From Takakia lepidozioides (Eukaryota > Streptophyta > Takakiopsida > Takakiales > Takakiaceae), in assembly GCA_030704615.1 (NCBI GenBank), contig CM060731.1, positions 14,572,001-14,632,000 on the forward strand: a stretch of 60,000 nt of DNA. Reading direction: 5' to 3'. The notes beneath the pieces were generated by a model that saw nothing but the letters and a program-made list of their open reading frames with translations, did no database searches and was not told where the DNA came from. The translations under genes were made by a program, and so were the position numbers. Positions 1-10,526 of this stretch are shown here, one piece after another; positions within the stretch are counted from its first letter, which is position 1, and each line of letters begins with the position of its first letter.

Positions 1-3000
1 GGCTAAATTATATATATATTATTCAATATAAATATCTATGCAGAGCCTTACTTTGTCCTGATCAATTAGAACCATGGCCCCCACAGGGATGGTACTACTT
101 TGCAGGAGCGGTTGGTGCAAATCCTTTGTATGAGGACGGACGCAAATCAAATAATGTAACGTAACATGCTTCGGTTCCGAATGACTTCGGTTGGTGCCAA
201 CATTCTGGAGGGAATTTAAATGACTATTGACAACAATTGAATATGAGTGAGACACCGAGAATAGAAACAGAGATAATGAAACTTCATTCATCCGTACACT
301 GGAGTGGCAGTGCCGTCTTCGTGACGTTAAGAAAAAGTGCAGACCATGCCCACCTTAAATTTCCGCTCGAAATTGTTTTATATCTGCCCGCTGCGATCTG
401 AGGCAGCGCAGCCGGTCGATTAACTTGAATCGGTTGATCCCGAGAGGATGGGCAGAGAGCAGGTCTGATGTCAGAAGCGAAGGCGTGTGTGGAGAGATGA
501 GGCTCCCGAGTTGTGGGGCCGTTTTCCCAAATTGGGGTCCCTGATCCGACTGCGCTCTGTGTGTTTGCAGGAGAACAGCTGGGCCCTTTCCAGTTGCAAG
601 AGGGAGAAGGAAGAGAAGGGAAGGGAAGGGACGATGAGAAGGGAAATCGAGCTAGTATGCTACATAAGTAGACTACGTACTACAACAACCTAGTAGGTAC
701 TGTGGGATGTGCATCGACGATGCAGTGCATTATTGTGGACTGTTTTCAGGGGCAGCAGAGTGTCAGAGAGAATAATGTGGCAGTGTGTCCGCACCACTGC
801 AAGTTTATTCTGCTGTGTCATGGAGTGCAGCTTGGCGGCCACATTTAGTGGTCCTCAACTATTCTAATCATATTCCTGCTTTTTAATCAGACTCGGGAGT
901 GTACTGCAGCCATCATGCTGAACATTTCCGTCTGCCTGGCTATGAGTTTCAATTCATTGATGAGACAAAGTCAACCGATCTCCCCCAAAGCCGTTTTCCT
1001 ATATTAAGTGACCTACTATCAGTAAAAAATAATTGGACATCGAACAATGGGGTTTGGAAAAGTCACACTCTTTGAAAGATGGGATGGGATGAGAGAACTC
1101 CAAAGGTGACAGACTCGAGTTAGGGCATACACCTACACCTAACACTAGCCGTCGGTATGCTACTGCAAGCTTTGATTGGATGGACAAATACAGGAGCTGA
1201 TCCGACCATGCCCCACAAGGTAAGCAGAGTATTTAAGGACTTTCTACAAAGGGCACTGCCCAAAACATAAGAGATCAGGTACTATTTCCAACACACATGC
1301 TTCAGGGGAGTGGTAGGCCCAAGCATTCGAGTGGAATGCAACTGGCAGAGCTGCAGACGGCAACATGCTCTCGGTTTCCTTTTGCAGCCAAATGACAATT
1401 AGATGGTCTTTCATACCTAGGCATGAAGTCTATCCATAGGGTTCATCTGGTAGATGATGACAACAGTTATTGATCACGTTGCCCACAGAGAGACCATGGA
1501 TGTTGTGGCAGAGAGACAGGAAGCTTGGCCCCCAATCGACAAGTTGGTGAGGCTAAGTTAGTCCAGTTGAGCATGCAAGGAGCCAGAAAGTGCAGTCCAT
1601 TATATGCTGTTTCTGAACTATTGAGTGCTGTGAACGCACTCAGGTGGCTCACGGTATTCTGGGAATTCCAACTTTGCAGGCTCCAGATTATCCAGAACCC
1701 AAATTTCCCCAACCACCAACTTCATCAACAATCTAATGGTGGAGATCAAGCATATGACAACAGATTGATATAATATCACATCTGCTGGGATACAACAAGG
1801 TTGCTGTAATCGATCAAGATCAAAAGAACCAGTACAAGAATGGCTATGATAAGCTTTGAGTAAAGCAGGGACTCACGGGCTAGAGGAACAAATGGAAAGA
1901 TAGACTGACATTGGGCTCTCATATGGGCTCTTCTCTCTCTGCTGCAGCCTCTGGGCTAGCTGTCTTGGTTACGAGGTTTTCTGTGGCTCTTTCCCACTTT
2001 CGCCTTAGGCAAGCTTACTTTTTCCTTGACTTCTTTTAGAATGATCTAAAGGGCATCAATCACTGGAACTTATTTTTTGAAGATAGGCTACCACAATTTA
2101 GCCAACAGGAACATGTTTATTAAACTGAGGATGTTTGTCATCAGGCCAAATGCATCTTCAAGATTTCTGACAAGGCAGTTTACAACAAGATGGATAGAGA
2201 TGAAATGAAATATGACATTGAGTGGATTTATGGGGTCTCCTACTACAGAAACAAAGGTGGTTCATTCAATAACAGCTTTCACACATAGAACTGCTTTCAC
2301 AGTATTTTACAACTGGGTGGAGACCAGACCTAGCAATAGTATCCTAAGGATACTTCACATGGATCAAACAACGATTTCCTGCTTCTCCAACTTGCTACAA
2401 GTAACTATAGGTGAAGCCGTCAACATCAACAAAAGAAAGATATACCCAAATTATTATAACTTCATGACTTCATGACTTCCATCAATAAATGGCTAGAAAA
2501 ACATTGGTGAACTAGTTTACAAGAGAGGCACTGATGTGCACTCATTGACACTTCCCTACCAGCATTGGCCATCATACCTGTCATCCACAGAGTAGTGTGC
2601 GGTATGGGACTCAGCCTGAAATTGTCATGGCACCTCCATGAAACCAACAACAGGTTGGTTGATTTATGCAAATTTCTGTAGAGCCCGTTGCAATGGACCG
2701 CCTTTCAAATCATACGGAAGGAAGGCTGCTAAGTCAAGCACTACTACAGAAAGAGGTGTCAGGCAGCCGTGGGTGGGGGAAAGCTCCTAGTGGTACAACT
2801 GTGGCTGGCAGATGGGCAACAACCTCGTGAGCCCGAAGCCCAAATTCCCTGGAGGCAAAGAAGATGTTGGTGTTGTTACGGAGTGGTTGACCCTGCTGCA
2901 TCACTCTTCACTAACTGCAGGCAATAGAAACAATGCACATTACCAAAACAAACACAGACAAGTCCTACAATATTGCAAAGCAGTTAGTATAGATTTGTAG

Positions 3001-4208
3001 ACAAGATACTCACAGCAGTTGATTGGGACATGTCCAGCATCTCCAGCTTTCATGACCTTAGTATTAGCTCATTACTATTAGCTTAAATGATTAAAAAACC
3101 AACAGCTTGTAATGGAATTCAATTAACAAGGACATTGTACCAAAGAAACATCAGTGTGAGAAAAAACATGCTGTACTTCAGGGTTGATGCACAGTACCCA
3201 ACCTTCCACTAGCTTCAGTGAGGTAAAAGATAGCGCAGAGGAAGTAAAGAGCTAGCAAGCCAGGCTACATTTTTTTAAGTCCATTTTCCTAGGTCACAGA
3301 ACTGATTTATCCTGGATCTTCACTGCTATGCACCACGCATGTAATAATAGTATGGTGTATTTGTGGGAGTTACAGGGGACCATTACTCAGACAGAAGCAA
3401 ACCTTCATTGCTTGGCTTCCCTTACAGAAGCCGTATAGTACCCATCACCAGAACAACTGCTGGTTGTGAGCCAGCTGTAGGCTTTCCTCTCAAGTAAGGA
3501 AGGACAGTTTCTCCTACAGGTACCCACTTCTTTCCATGCCCAGATCATATTCACTATCTCGTCTTCTCTTTTCTCTAGCTGGTAAGGTGTATGCCCTCAA
3601 GATGGCTTCTGCGAAGCGTGGTACATGGAGTTGGGTTCTTGGTCCGTGATTTCCTGTGTGATGATTGTGAAATCATCAACAAGGAACCTCAGTACAAACA
3701 TAGTATTTGGCTGAGACTGATACTAAACGGCAGCATGAGGGCTAAGGACCTTTGTTGGATGTGTCTACATGTTTGCAGAGGGAGCCCTCAGTGTTGACGC
3801 TGATAAAGCCTTCGAGGTGGTGAATGCTAAGTTCCTTGCCAAAGGCCACGGGGTTTGATGCCCGGGTGGTCAAGGGTCTACAACAGGACGACCTCATTTG
3901 GGCTTTTTGGTGAGGATGAGCATAAATTCAACAGCAAGCGGCTTACCAATAGCCTGGAAGAGCTTCAGCGTTGACCTCTTTCCTCAGTGTGTCAAAGTCT
4001 TGGTTGACAGAACCAATATGGTACTTCTGGCCACTTTCTTGTCAGGACTGAGATCTAAAGATGTATACTTGACACTGCCAGATCTGTGAAATGTTCAATT
4101 TACAAGGTATAGAAAAATTCCAGAGGAAAGAGGTCAAGATAGAATGTCTAGGCCTTGAAAGAGGCTCTCCCACCCTTTATCAAACCGCTTTAAGATCTCT
4201 CCTCTTGC
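1..4208. other. Leading region with no supported gene
   Basis: I read both strands and found no open frame that connects to neighbours or matches a family I know. There is a short TA-rich stretch at the very start. Exon-like scraps occur around 3.58-3.63 kb and 3.78-3.86 kb: good pyrimidine-AG acceptors followed by short open frames reading GKVYALK and DADKAFEVVN. They end quickly in stops and I could not link them into a gene. The region may hold decayed transposon or gene remnants. Confidence 0.4.
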
Positions 4209-4875
4209 TTGGGTGATGCAAGAAGTGAGGTTGAAAGAGCTGTGGACTGTTGGGAGAGTTCCGTCACTTTTGTGGCTGATAAGATCATTAGAAGGAAACT
4301 GATTGTATACGGAAGAGCAGGGAGATGGTGGAGATTTTGGAGGGATGAGCACCTTATAAGGACGGCTGTAATATCAAAGATGACAGAGCTGTGGTCTAGA
4401 TATTACCAGCTGTGAAAAGCTGTAAATCAGCTAGTAAAGACTCTAGAAGAAAATATACTGGGAAGAGTTGACTGTGACATAAACTTGAACCACCTCGGTG
4501 ATAATGATAAAAAATTATGGTTGACCTTAAATCATTTGTCCAGGCCAAAAAATGGTCAGCAAGTACACACTTTAAGGAATAACATGGTTGAATTGGGAAA
4601 ACTTTTGAAACGCACTACAGCCTTCTTGGCCGTGAAGTAGTGAGGGAGGTTTCTAAAGAATGGAAGGATACAGTAGAAAGAACTGATCCCGATCCAAGCC
4701 ATCCCTGATGAACTGGAGTGTATCACGGAGGGATACAATATGCCCATTAGTTCTTCCGAGACTGCTGAAGCAATAGGCCATCTAAAGGGCTATAAAGCCG
4801 GTGGGTGTAATGGTATTGTCAACAAGCTATTTAATCATGGTGGCAATCCTATCGTAGAGGCCCTTGCCCTGGTTC
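4209..4875 (+). mobile_element. Degenerate LINE fragment, 5' part of the RT polyprotein
   Basis: Translated pieces on this strand match the N-terminal part of the better-preserved LINE at 15.4-18.0 kb. Shared stretches include KLIVYGRAGRWW against [20 protein letters not shown] against LWARYYQL, and PISSSETAEAIGHLKGYKAGG near 4.74-4.81 kb. The frame is broken several times, so this copy is dead. Similarity stops near 4.875 kb, just before the reverse-transcriptase core would begin, so the 3' end is also missing. It lies about 100 bp beyond the last NSE3 exon I could place, on the opposite strand, possibly inside that gene's final intron or 3' UTR. Confidence 0.75.
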
Positions 4876-4976
4876 AAGGTGAAGGGGGCTTCCCTTTAGC
4901 GGATTTTGCAGGTCCTGTGAGCTACTGTGAGTTTATTTCCATGCAAACAGGGGAAAGCAACGGATGGGTAGCTTAC

Positions 4977-7468
4977 CTTAGAGATAAAGGCCTGCAGCTG
5001 GTCCTTAAACCTTTCATCCAAGGCTCGCTCTGCTACATCAAACACGAAGGTGTCGCCCTCATTGCCAGATACCTTCTCCCTCTGAATGTAGCTGCACATT
5101 GACAGGTGGATGAGCCCTTGTTGTTTGCAAGAAAATGTATGGTTTGGATGCTGAAGGGGATTTGTCCACATCCAGGTGAATCAAAGCAGTGCATCACTCA
5201 AGGATCTTGACAGTAATCACTTCCACTTACAAGCCCAGTTTGTAGACATTCCATTCTGACACTAGGCATGGAAAACGATGGACAACAGTTTGGGCTGGAA
5301 CCTTTAGTTTCCCAACATTCCACATCGAAACACATGTTCCCTCACCAATGTAGAACTCATCTTTCGCTATAGTCTAGCTGTAAGCATGTAGTTCCAGTAG
5401 GATGCTACACATACTGCGAGCGGGATCAACAGAATTGAGGGCATGTCTGATATATCTCTAGATCCATTCTGTCTACTAGGGGCTGTAATTAGCTCTCAAG
5501 AGGTAAAGAAAGGAAGAGATGTACATGCCACCCCTTCAGTGAGCATGCAATTCTGAATACTTGGGTGTCATCAGCTGCGTGCTTTTACTGGGGCAAGCTT
5601 GGCCCTACCTCATACCTTGCTGGACCAAAACCTAATAACTCCTGGACGGTGGCGATTACTTAGTCTTGAAAGTTCTCAAAGGCAGACAATCACACTAGAA
5701 GCTGTTGTGTCTGTTGGAAGGCATTTACAGCTTTATGTCCGAGTATAAAACGGCCCATGTAATCAAATCCATACCGTTGCTTGACAAGGGTCTCCATAGC
5801 CTGTTTGATGTTGCCAAACACTGGATGCTCATCCGCCTCATGAATGTCAAGCCTCTTTAGCTGCTGCCATAGTGTGTCTGCTTGCCCCAAAACCCCCTAC
5901 ATGTCACTTACCACCAATCCATCTGTTACAGTGTGTGCTTTCCTTGTCCATGCACTCCTGGAAGCCACTTAATAGCCCATAATTCACCTCTCATGTCCAC
6001 ACTATTGTTCTATGCTAGTGATAGATATGTGGGCTTCATCTTTCACTACCCCTCCCAGCCCGTATTGCAGAGGGTTATATTGCAGATCAACATTACTTCA
6101 TCATTACAATTGGGTAAATCTGGTAGTGCTGGCACACCTTCTGCAACTTTGTCTCCTATAAGCTGAAGGATGCCAACCACAACTAGTGCGAAGCCGGAGA
6201 ATACTACAGTTTCTGTCGTTTCAATGAACTTCTTCCTCAGTTTCTCTGAAACAAGACTCTTTAGCACGTAAACCTTGACTTCGGTTGTTGTTCCTGTCAG
6301 GCCCCCACCCCAGTAAGAAACAAATCATAACCTCAATGCCAACCACTCAATTACAGCTGTGGAAGGATTTCTGGACTCAAAGCTGAGTGCACAATTTTGA
6401 GTGCTTAAGCCTTCTGCCAACTGTAACTGGGTTTTTGTTCATCCTTTCAGTGTACCCTTATGCAAAACTACAGCTTCAGTGTCGTATTTTTATGGTTGAT
6501 GAGTTTCCCCTCAGAAGACACACCATAATAGTTCACCCAGTTCAGAACTAAGCAGTTAACTTGAGGCTGGTACAGCATGTAGAACATTTCCTAGTGATCA
6601 CATAAATTCCAATCCAGCTGCCAAACCCTATATAAGTTGAACAACTGCATTGCTGCAAGAAGCGAGGTACCTTGGGCTGCACACCGGCCCTGGGAAGACT
6701 TGGGTTGGCGTGTACGTTGGATCTCAACCATCTCGAAACCAAAAATGGCTTTCAGCTGGGCCTGCACTCAACCATCGCACAAATATGGTTTTGGGAGTTG
6801 ACCAACACAATAGAACCAGCTTACTTTTTCAGGTTGAACAAACTTGGACTAAAGCCAAAGAAAATGGATCAGGAACCTCCTATCGTAGGGGTGCAGCACA
6901 TCTCCTTTCACTCCTACATCGGTGCAGCACGCGCATGTAATGCGAGCTCACCTGGGCCTTGGAAATCACAAGGCCTGGCAAATTGCGCTGGCGATAGGTG
7001 TCAGTAATGAGCTGCGTAAGCTCCTCGCGCTTCACGGGCACATTCGGTTGCTTGTGCGCCTTAAAGATCATGTACCTCATCACATCCGCTGTTAGCTTGT
7101 CCATCTCCTGTGTACAATCACAAAAAATCCACCCCACATCATCAGAAAACTACAGTGGTGTATTTGTGAACATATCACTGTACAAACTATCCAGGACCCA
7201 ACAGGGTCTCCGAGTCGACACAAATTTCCAAAAAGGTGCAAGGTAACCGGTGACAGTTACCAACAATTAAGCATTGATTACTGGCTGCCTTTCCAACATG
7301 ATGGTCAAACACAGCATCTCTCATCTGGTTCTCCTTGGACTAAAGTTGGAGCACTATTCAAATGGTAACGACGAAGACGCAGGAAAGGAAGACGACCTCC
7401 GTAGACAGCGTGATTCCACCATTATCCGTGTCATGTTCTCGCCCTCGTCCTTCTGTTCCTCTCCCCAT
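4977..7468 (-). CDS. NSE3: NSE3 / MAGE-domain subunit of the SMC5/6 complex
   Basis: Non-SMC element 3 binds NSE1 and NSE4 and loads the SMC5/6 complex on DNA in the nucleus for recombinational repair. Six exons join in phase: 7468-7397, 7107-6952, 6761-6671, 6293-6138, 5877-5775 and 5091-4977. They give about 231 residues, close to the usual plant length. The MAGE homology domain fills almost all of it: MDKLTADVMRYMIFKAH, REELTQL, RQRNLPGLVI, AIFGFEM, FSGFALVVVGILQLIGDKV, HPVFGNIKQAMETLVKQR, and DTFVFDVAERALDER. The start chosen is the ATG at 7468; an in-frame upstream ATG at 7555 is possible. The last exon ends at a phase-0 donor (AAG|GTAAGC), so a short C-terminal exon lies further downstream and was not found. 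If that donor is not used, the frame reads on for about 30 residues. Confidence 0.88.
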
Positions 7469-7890
7469 CCCAAGCCACTCACACCTCCTACACAATCTCC
7501 AGATGTGCTCGTGATCTCTGGAAAGCAAATCGGAAACAGAATTCTCCGCGAACAACTATAATCAAAGAGCGATCTTAATCAGTGATCTTAACCACCGTAA
7601 AGCAAACGACATTGACAAATCCCAGAGAGAAGAAAGAGAGGGGGAAATTGAGAATGACAACGAGAAGCAAGAATTCCGAAGAAAGGGAATTGTTTGAATG
7701 CAAACCCTAGCGCGGCAAAAAGGGCGCCACCATGACGTGGTGGCGAAGGAGACAAGGCTGGGAACCAAAAAGAACATAAAGAACAGTGACACTTCCCGTG
7801 CCCGCAGTGATGTTTTATAACAGACAGTTCCCAGTGAGAGTTGGAGTAGAGAGACGAGAGAGAGAGAGGGGGACGGGGGGGGCCACAGCG
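7469..7890. promoter_or_regulatory. Shared head-to-head intergenic region of NSE3 and PFD3
   Basis: Only about 420 bp separate the chosen NSE3 start (minus strand) from the prefoldin 3 start (plus strand). This interval must hold both promoters and both 5' UTRs. A purine tract of alternating GA followed by a G run lies at about 7855-7880, in the prefoldin leader. An AAACCCTAG telo-box-like motif lies near 7700. I see no convincing TATA box in either direction, as is common for bidirectional housekeeping promoters. Confidence 0.5.
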
Positions 7891-8442
7891 ATGGCGTCGT
7901 CGTCAGAGCAGCGAGGCATACCTGCAGCGCCATTTGTGCAGGATGTGCAGTCCTTCTTGATGCAGTACAAATCGGACGCATCCATCGCGCTGTCGGCCCA
8001 GCAAGAGAAGCTGCAGCAGTACAAATTGGCAGAGATGAAGTTGCTAGCGCAGAAAAGGGATCTTCAAGCCAAGGTGCCTGACATGAAGAAGTGCTTGCAG
8101 ATCGTAGGGGCGTTGATCGCGAAGCAGGGTACTGGCGAGTCCATGAAGTTGGACTTTGAGGTGGCGGAGGGTATTTACTCGCAGGCACAGTTTGAGGAGG
8201 CCAATTCTGTGTGCCTGTGGCTTGGGGCAAATGTGATGCTGGAGTACTCGTGTGATGAGGCGAGGGATCTGTTGACGAAGAATCTTGAGACTGCAAGCAC
8301 GAATTTGCAAGCCATTGCTGACGATTTGCATTTCTTGCGCGACCAGATCACCATCACCGAGGTCACCATTGCGCGTGTGTACAACTGGGATGTGCATCAA
8401 CGTCGGAAACAGAAGTTAATGAAGAATGATGATTCAGCTTAG
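7891..8442 (+). CDS. PFD3: Prefoldin subunit 3 (VBP1-like), intronless
   Basis: Prefoldin 3 is an alpha-type subunit of the hexameric cytosolic chaperone that hands unfolded actin and tubulin to the CCT chaperonin. The single open frame gives 183 residues, normal for the family. The sequence has the two long coiled-coil arms separated by the beta-hairpin region: an N-terminal helix around [18 protein letters not shown], then the hallmark [12 protein letters not shown] and [14 protein letters not shown], then a C-terminal helix ending in [14 protein letters not shown] chose the ATG at 7891 because [11 protein letters not shown] begins as plant homologues do. The longer frame upstream (from 7786) covers the GA-rich leader. 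No intron interrupts the gene, which is unusual for this family in plants. No poly(A) tract or flanking repeat was seen that would prove retroposition. Confidence 0.95.
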   Translation: MASSSEQRGIPAAPFVQDVQSFLMQYKSDASIALSAQQEKLQQYKLAEMKLLAQKRDLQAKVPDMKKCLQIVGALIAKQGTGESMKLDFEVAEGIYSQAQFEEANSVCLWLGANVMLEYSCDEARDLLTKNLETASTNLQAIADDLHFLRDQITITEVTIARVYNWDVHQRRKQKLMKNDDSA

Positions 8443-9540
8443 CTATCTTCGCCCTCTCTTTTCGTGATTCACTTTCTTTTCAGACGCCCCCTGAGATTGG
8501 AAGGGGGATTCATGCGGAATGTAACCATAGAGGTCATCACTAGACGACAGAGATTCTAAATTTGTAATTCTTCACACGCCCAAGTCCCATCCTGTGAGGA
8601 TGCTCCGGTTTTGTTTTAGATTGTAAATTGTTGGCGAGAAGGTGTTGGACAGTATCATGCACAAAGTTCAATATGGCCTGGCGGTGGGGATTGAAAAGGT
8701 TCCATGTCTAAACCCTGACCCCTAACCTTGCCTTTAGCTTCTACACCATTCACTTGTTTATTATCTCAGAGTAAATTTCAGACACTGATGAAAAGTTTAC
8801 ATTATTTCCTGTGTGGATGGCAGTATTATTCAAGGTAGTCCCTTGTTTAACTCAGTTGCTGTACAGCGTTGTATTTTTCATCAGGGGCCAACCATCCCAG
8901 GGGTATTAGAAGAAACTCCGCTCTTTGTTATCCTTATGTAGCTGACTACCACAAAGCACAAGTGACACGGCAGGGAGAGGATTGAAGGTACTATTGCCTC
9001 CAATCGGATGGGCACCCTTGCAGTGAGCAGATTTAGTCACCACTGACGTTGCCATACAAAGTCTTCCAATTTGAGAGCTCTCAGCTCCAGATAAGGTTGT
9101 AGACAACATAATTGTACCCATGAAAATTGGTAATCTTGCTTTTAGTACTTTTCCATAAGAACCTTAATGCCATATCTGTTAGCATTTGCATAGCTGTCCA
9201 TTGACCGTTTTCTTTCAACCTTGAGATGGGCAAGCAGTAGCTTCCAAAGGGGTGGGAATTTGGTCCAAAGCCTTGCCCTTTCTTGGTCCAACTGATCCAT
9301 ATTGTTAAGGGTTTTAATGCCGTGAATGCTCCGGTGATCCTCTGTGGTTGGCTTATACTGCAGAAAGCGGCAGATTTGCATTTGAAATTGGTCACCTCAG
9401 CAGAGTAGCCCCTCTCCTTCCAATGAAACTGTTTCTTTGACGAGGGGGTAAGGGGTCAAATGCTGAAGTACAAGTCACCATAGGGATCAGACACCATTCC
9501 AGTCCCTTTCTTTCCTTCTGTCTTGCCTCTGCATATCCAA
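8443..9540. other. Intergenic, no gene found
   Basis: 3' UTR of PFD3 followed by intergenic sequence. Minus-strand frames at 9081-9395 are open for about 100 codons but resemble nothing I know and lack splice context. A pyrimidine-rich stretch at 9505-9540 is the target of the LINE insertion that follows. Confidence 0.4.
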
Positions 9541-9664
9541 CGTCCTTACTACCAACGTCAGCCCCTGACAGAGGTAGGTTCTGTCCCTTTTGTTGTTCCC
9601 GCTCAAACTGGGCGCGGGGTTAATGGCCACAAGGCTTCGGCAAACAACATCTTATGAGTACAAT
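9541..9664 (+). mobile_element. Solo LINE 3' end with target-site duplication
   Basis: This 124-bp piece matches the 3' terminus of the LINE at 15.4 kb: the block around GTCAGCCCCTGACAGAGG, then CTCAAACTGGGCGCGG, then GGCCACAAGGCT, ending at TTATGAGTACAAT. It is flanked by an imperfect direct repeat of about 30 bp, CTTTCCTTCT...GCATATCCA, at 9510-9539 and 9665-9698; the second copy has 4 extra bases. This is the expected footprint of target-primed insertion with extreme 5' truncation into a CT-rich site. Confidence 0.85.
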
Positions 9665-9698
9665 CTTTCCTTCTTTGTGTCTTGCCTCTGCATATCCA

Positions 9699-10526
9699 GG
9701 GTGATCTACCCGTCACAATGTTCTTCTCAGCATCTGTTGGATTCTCACCATTCCAATGGGAAAATTAATGGGCTCATTTGTTTTCATGCCATGGAGGTTT
9801 TACCACATGAGGCACTATACATCCTGTTTTTGGTGCACACCAACTCCCCCTCTTGTTAAACAGCTAGCAACCCTAGTTGAACTAAGCTGACTATGTTACA
9901 ATGTTACAGCCCACTTGGTTTTTGTCTTGGATATCTATAAATATTGAAACACATGACAAGAAATTTGAGTCCAGAGACCTGTTGCAAGCTTGGAAGTACA
10001 TGGCTGAGTTCTTGGGTCATGCATTACTTTGTCCTTTCTTTGGATGGAGGTATCTAATTGTCAAGTTATGAGGTGGCAGTGCTCACTAGGGTTACAGCTG
10101 GAGAGAGGAAAAGACAAGAAAGAAAGAGGGGTTTTAATATCTAGCAGATCTTAGATTGTACACGAGATATTTGCCCTTGTGAATTTTAGAGAGGGAGAGT
10201 TGAAGAGGTGTGGATTGGAGGCGGTTAAGACATGAACATAACTAGCTGGCTACAGCTTGTTGCTCTTCTCAAATGCGCACATGAAAGCCAATCATGCATT
10301 GTCCCTGAGAAACACATCTCACTTCTTAGGAAACAATTTAGACATAGGTGAGTGCTACTGAATGACAACGATTTACCTTGTCTCACTATGAGACAATGAA
10401 CTATATTAGCACCCTCTCCTGTACACTCTTTGTTATGATACCAGCGGCAATTGTTGAGGCTCAAATATTGGGAAGGAAGTAACATACAAAAGGAACTGTT
10501 CAACTCAAATCCTCAATATCCAACCC
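9699..10526. other. Intergenic, 3' of the ABC1 kinase gene
   Basis: No gene recognised on either strand. Short frames only, with mixed composition. The 3' UTR of the minus-strand ABC1 kinase gene must lie at its right-hand end. Confidence 0.4.

Noticed and set aside
2212-2475. 87-codon frame with a vague likeness to the helix-turn-helix of ISXO2/Harbinger-type transposases
   Set aside because: The likeness is confined to a spaced pattern of hydrophobic residues. No DDE motif, inverted repeat or continuation was visible.
9081-9395. Two overlapping minus-strand frames of 79-104 codons
   Set aside because: No recognisable motif, no splice context, and adjacent frames are equally open.
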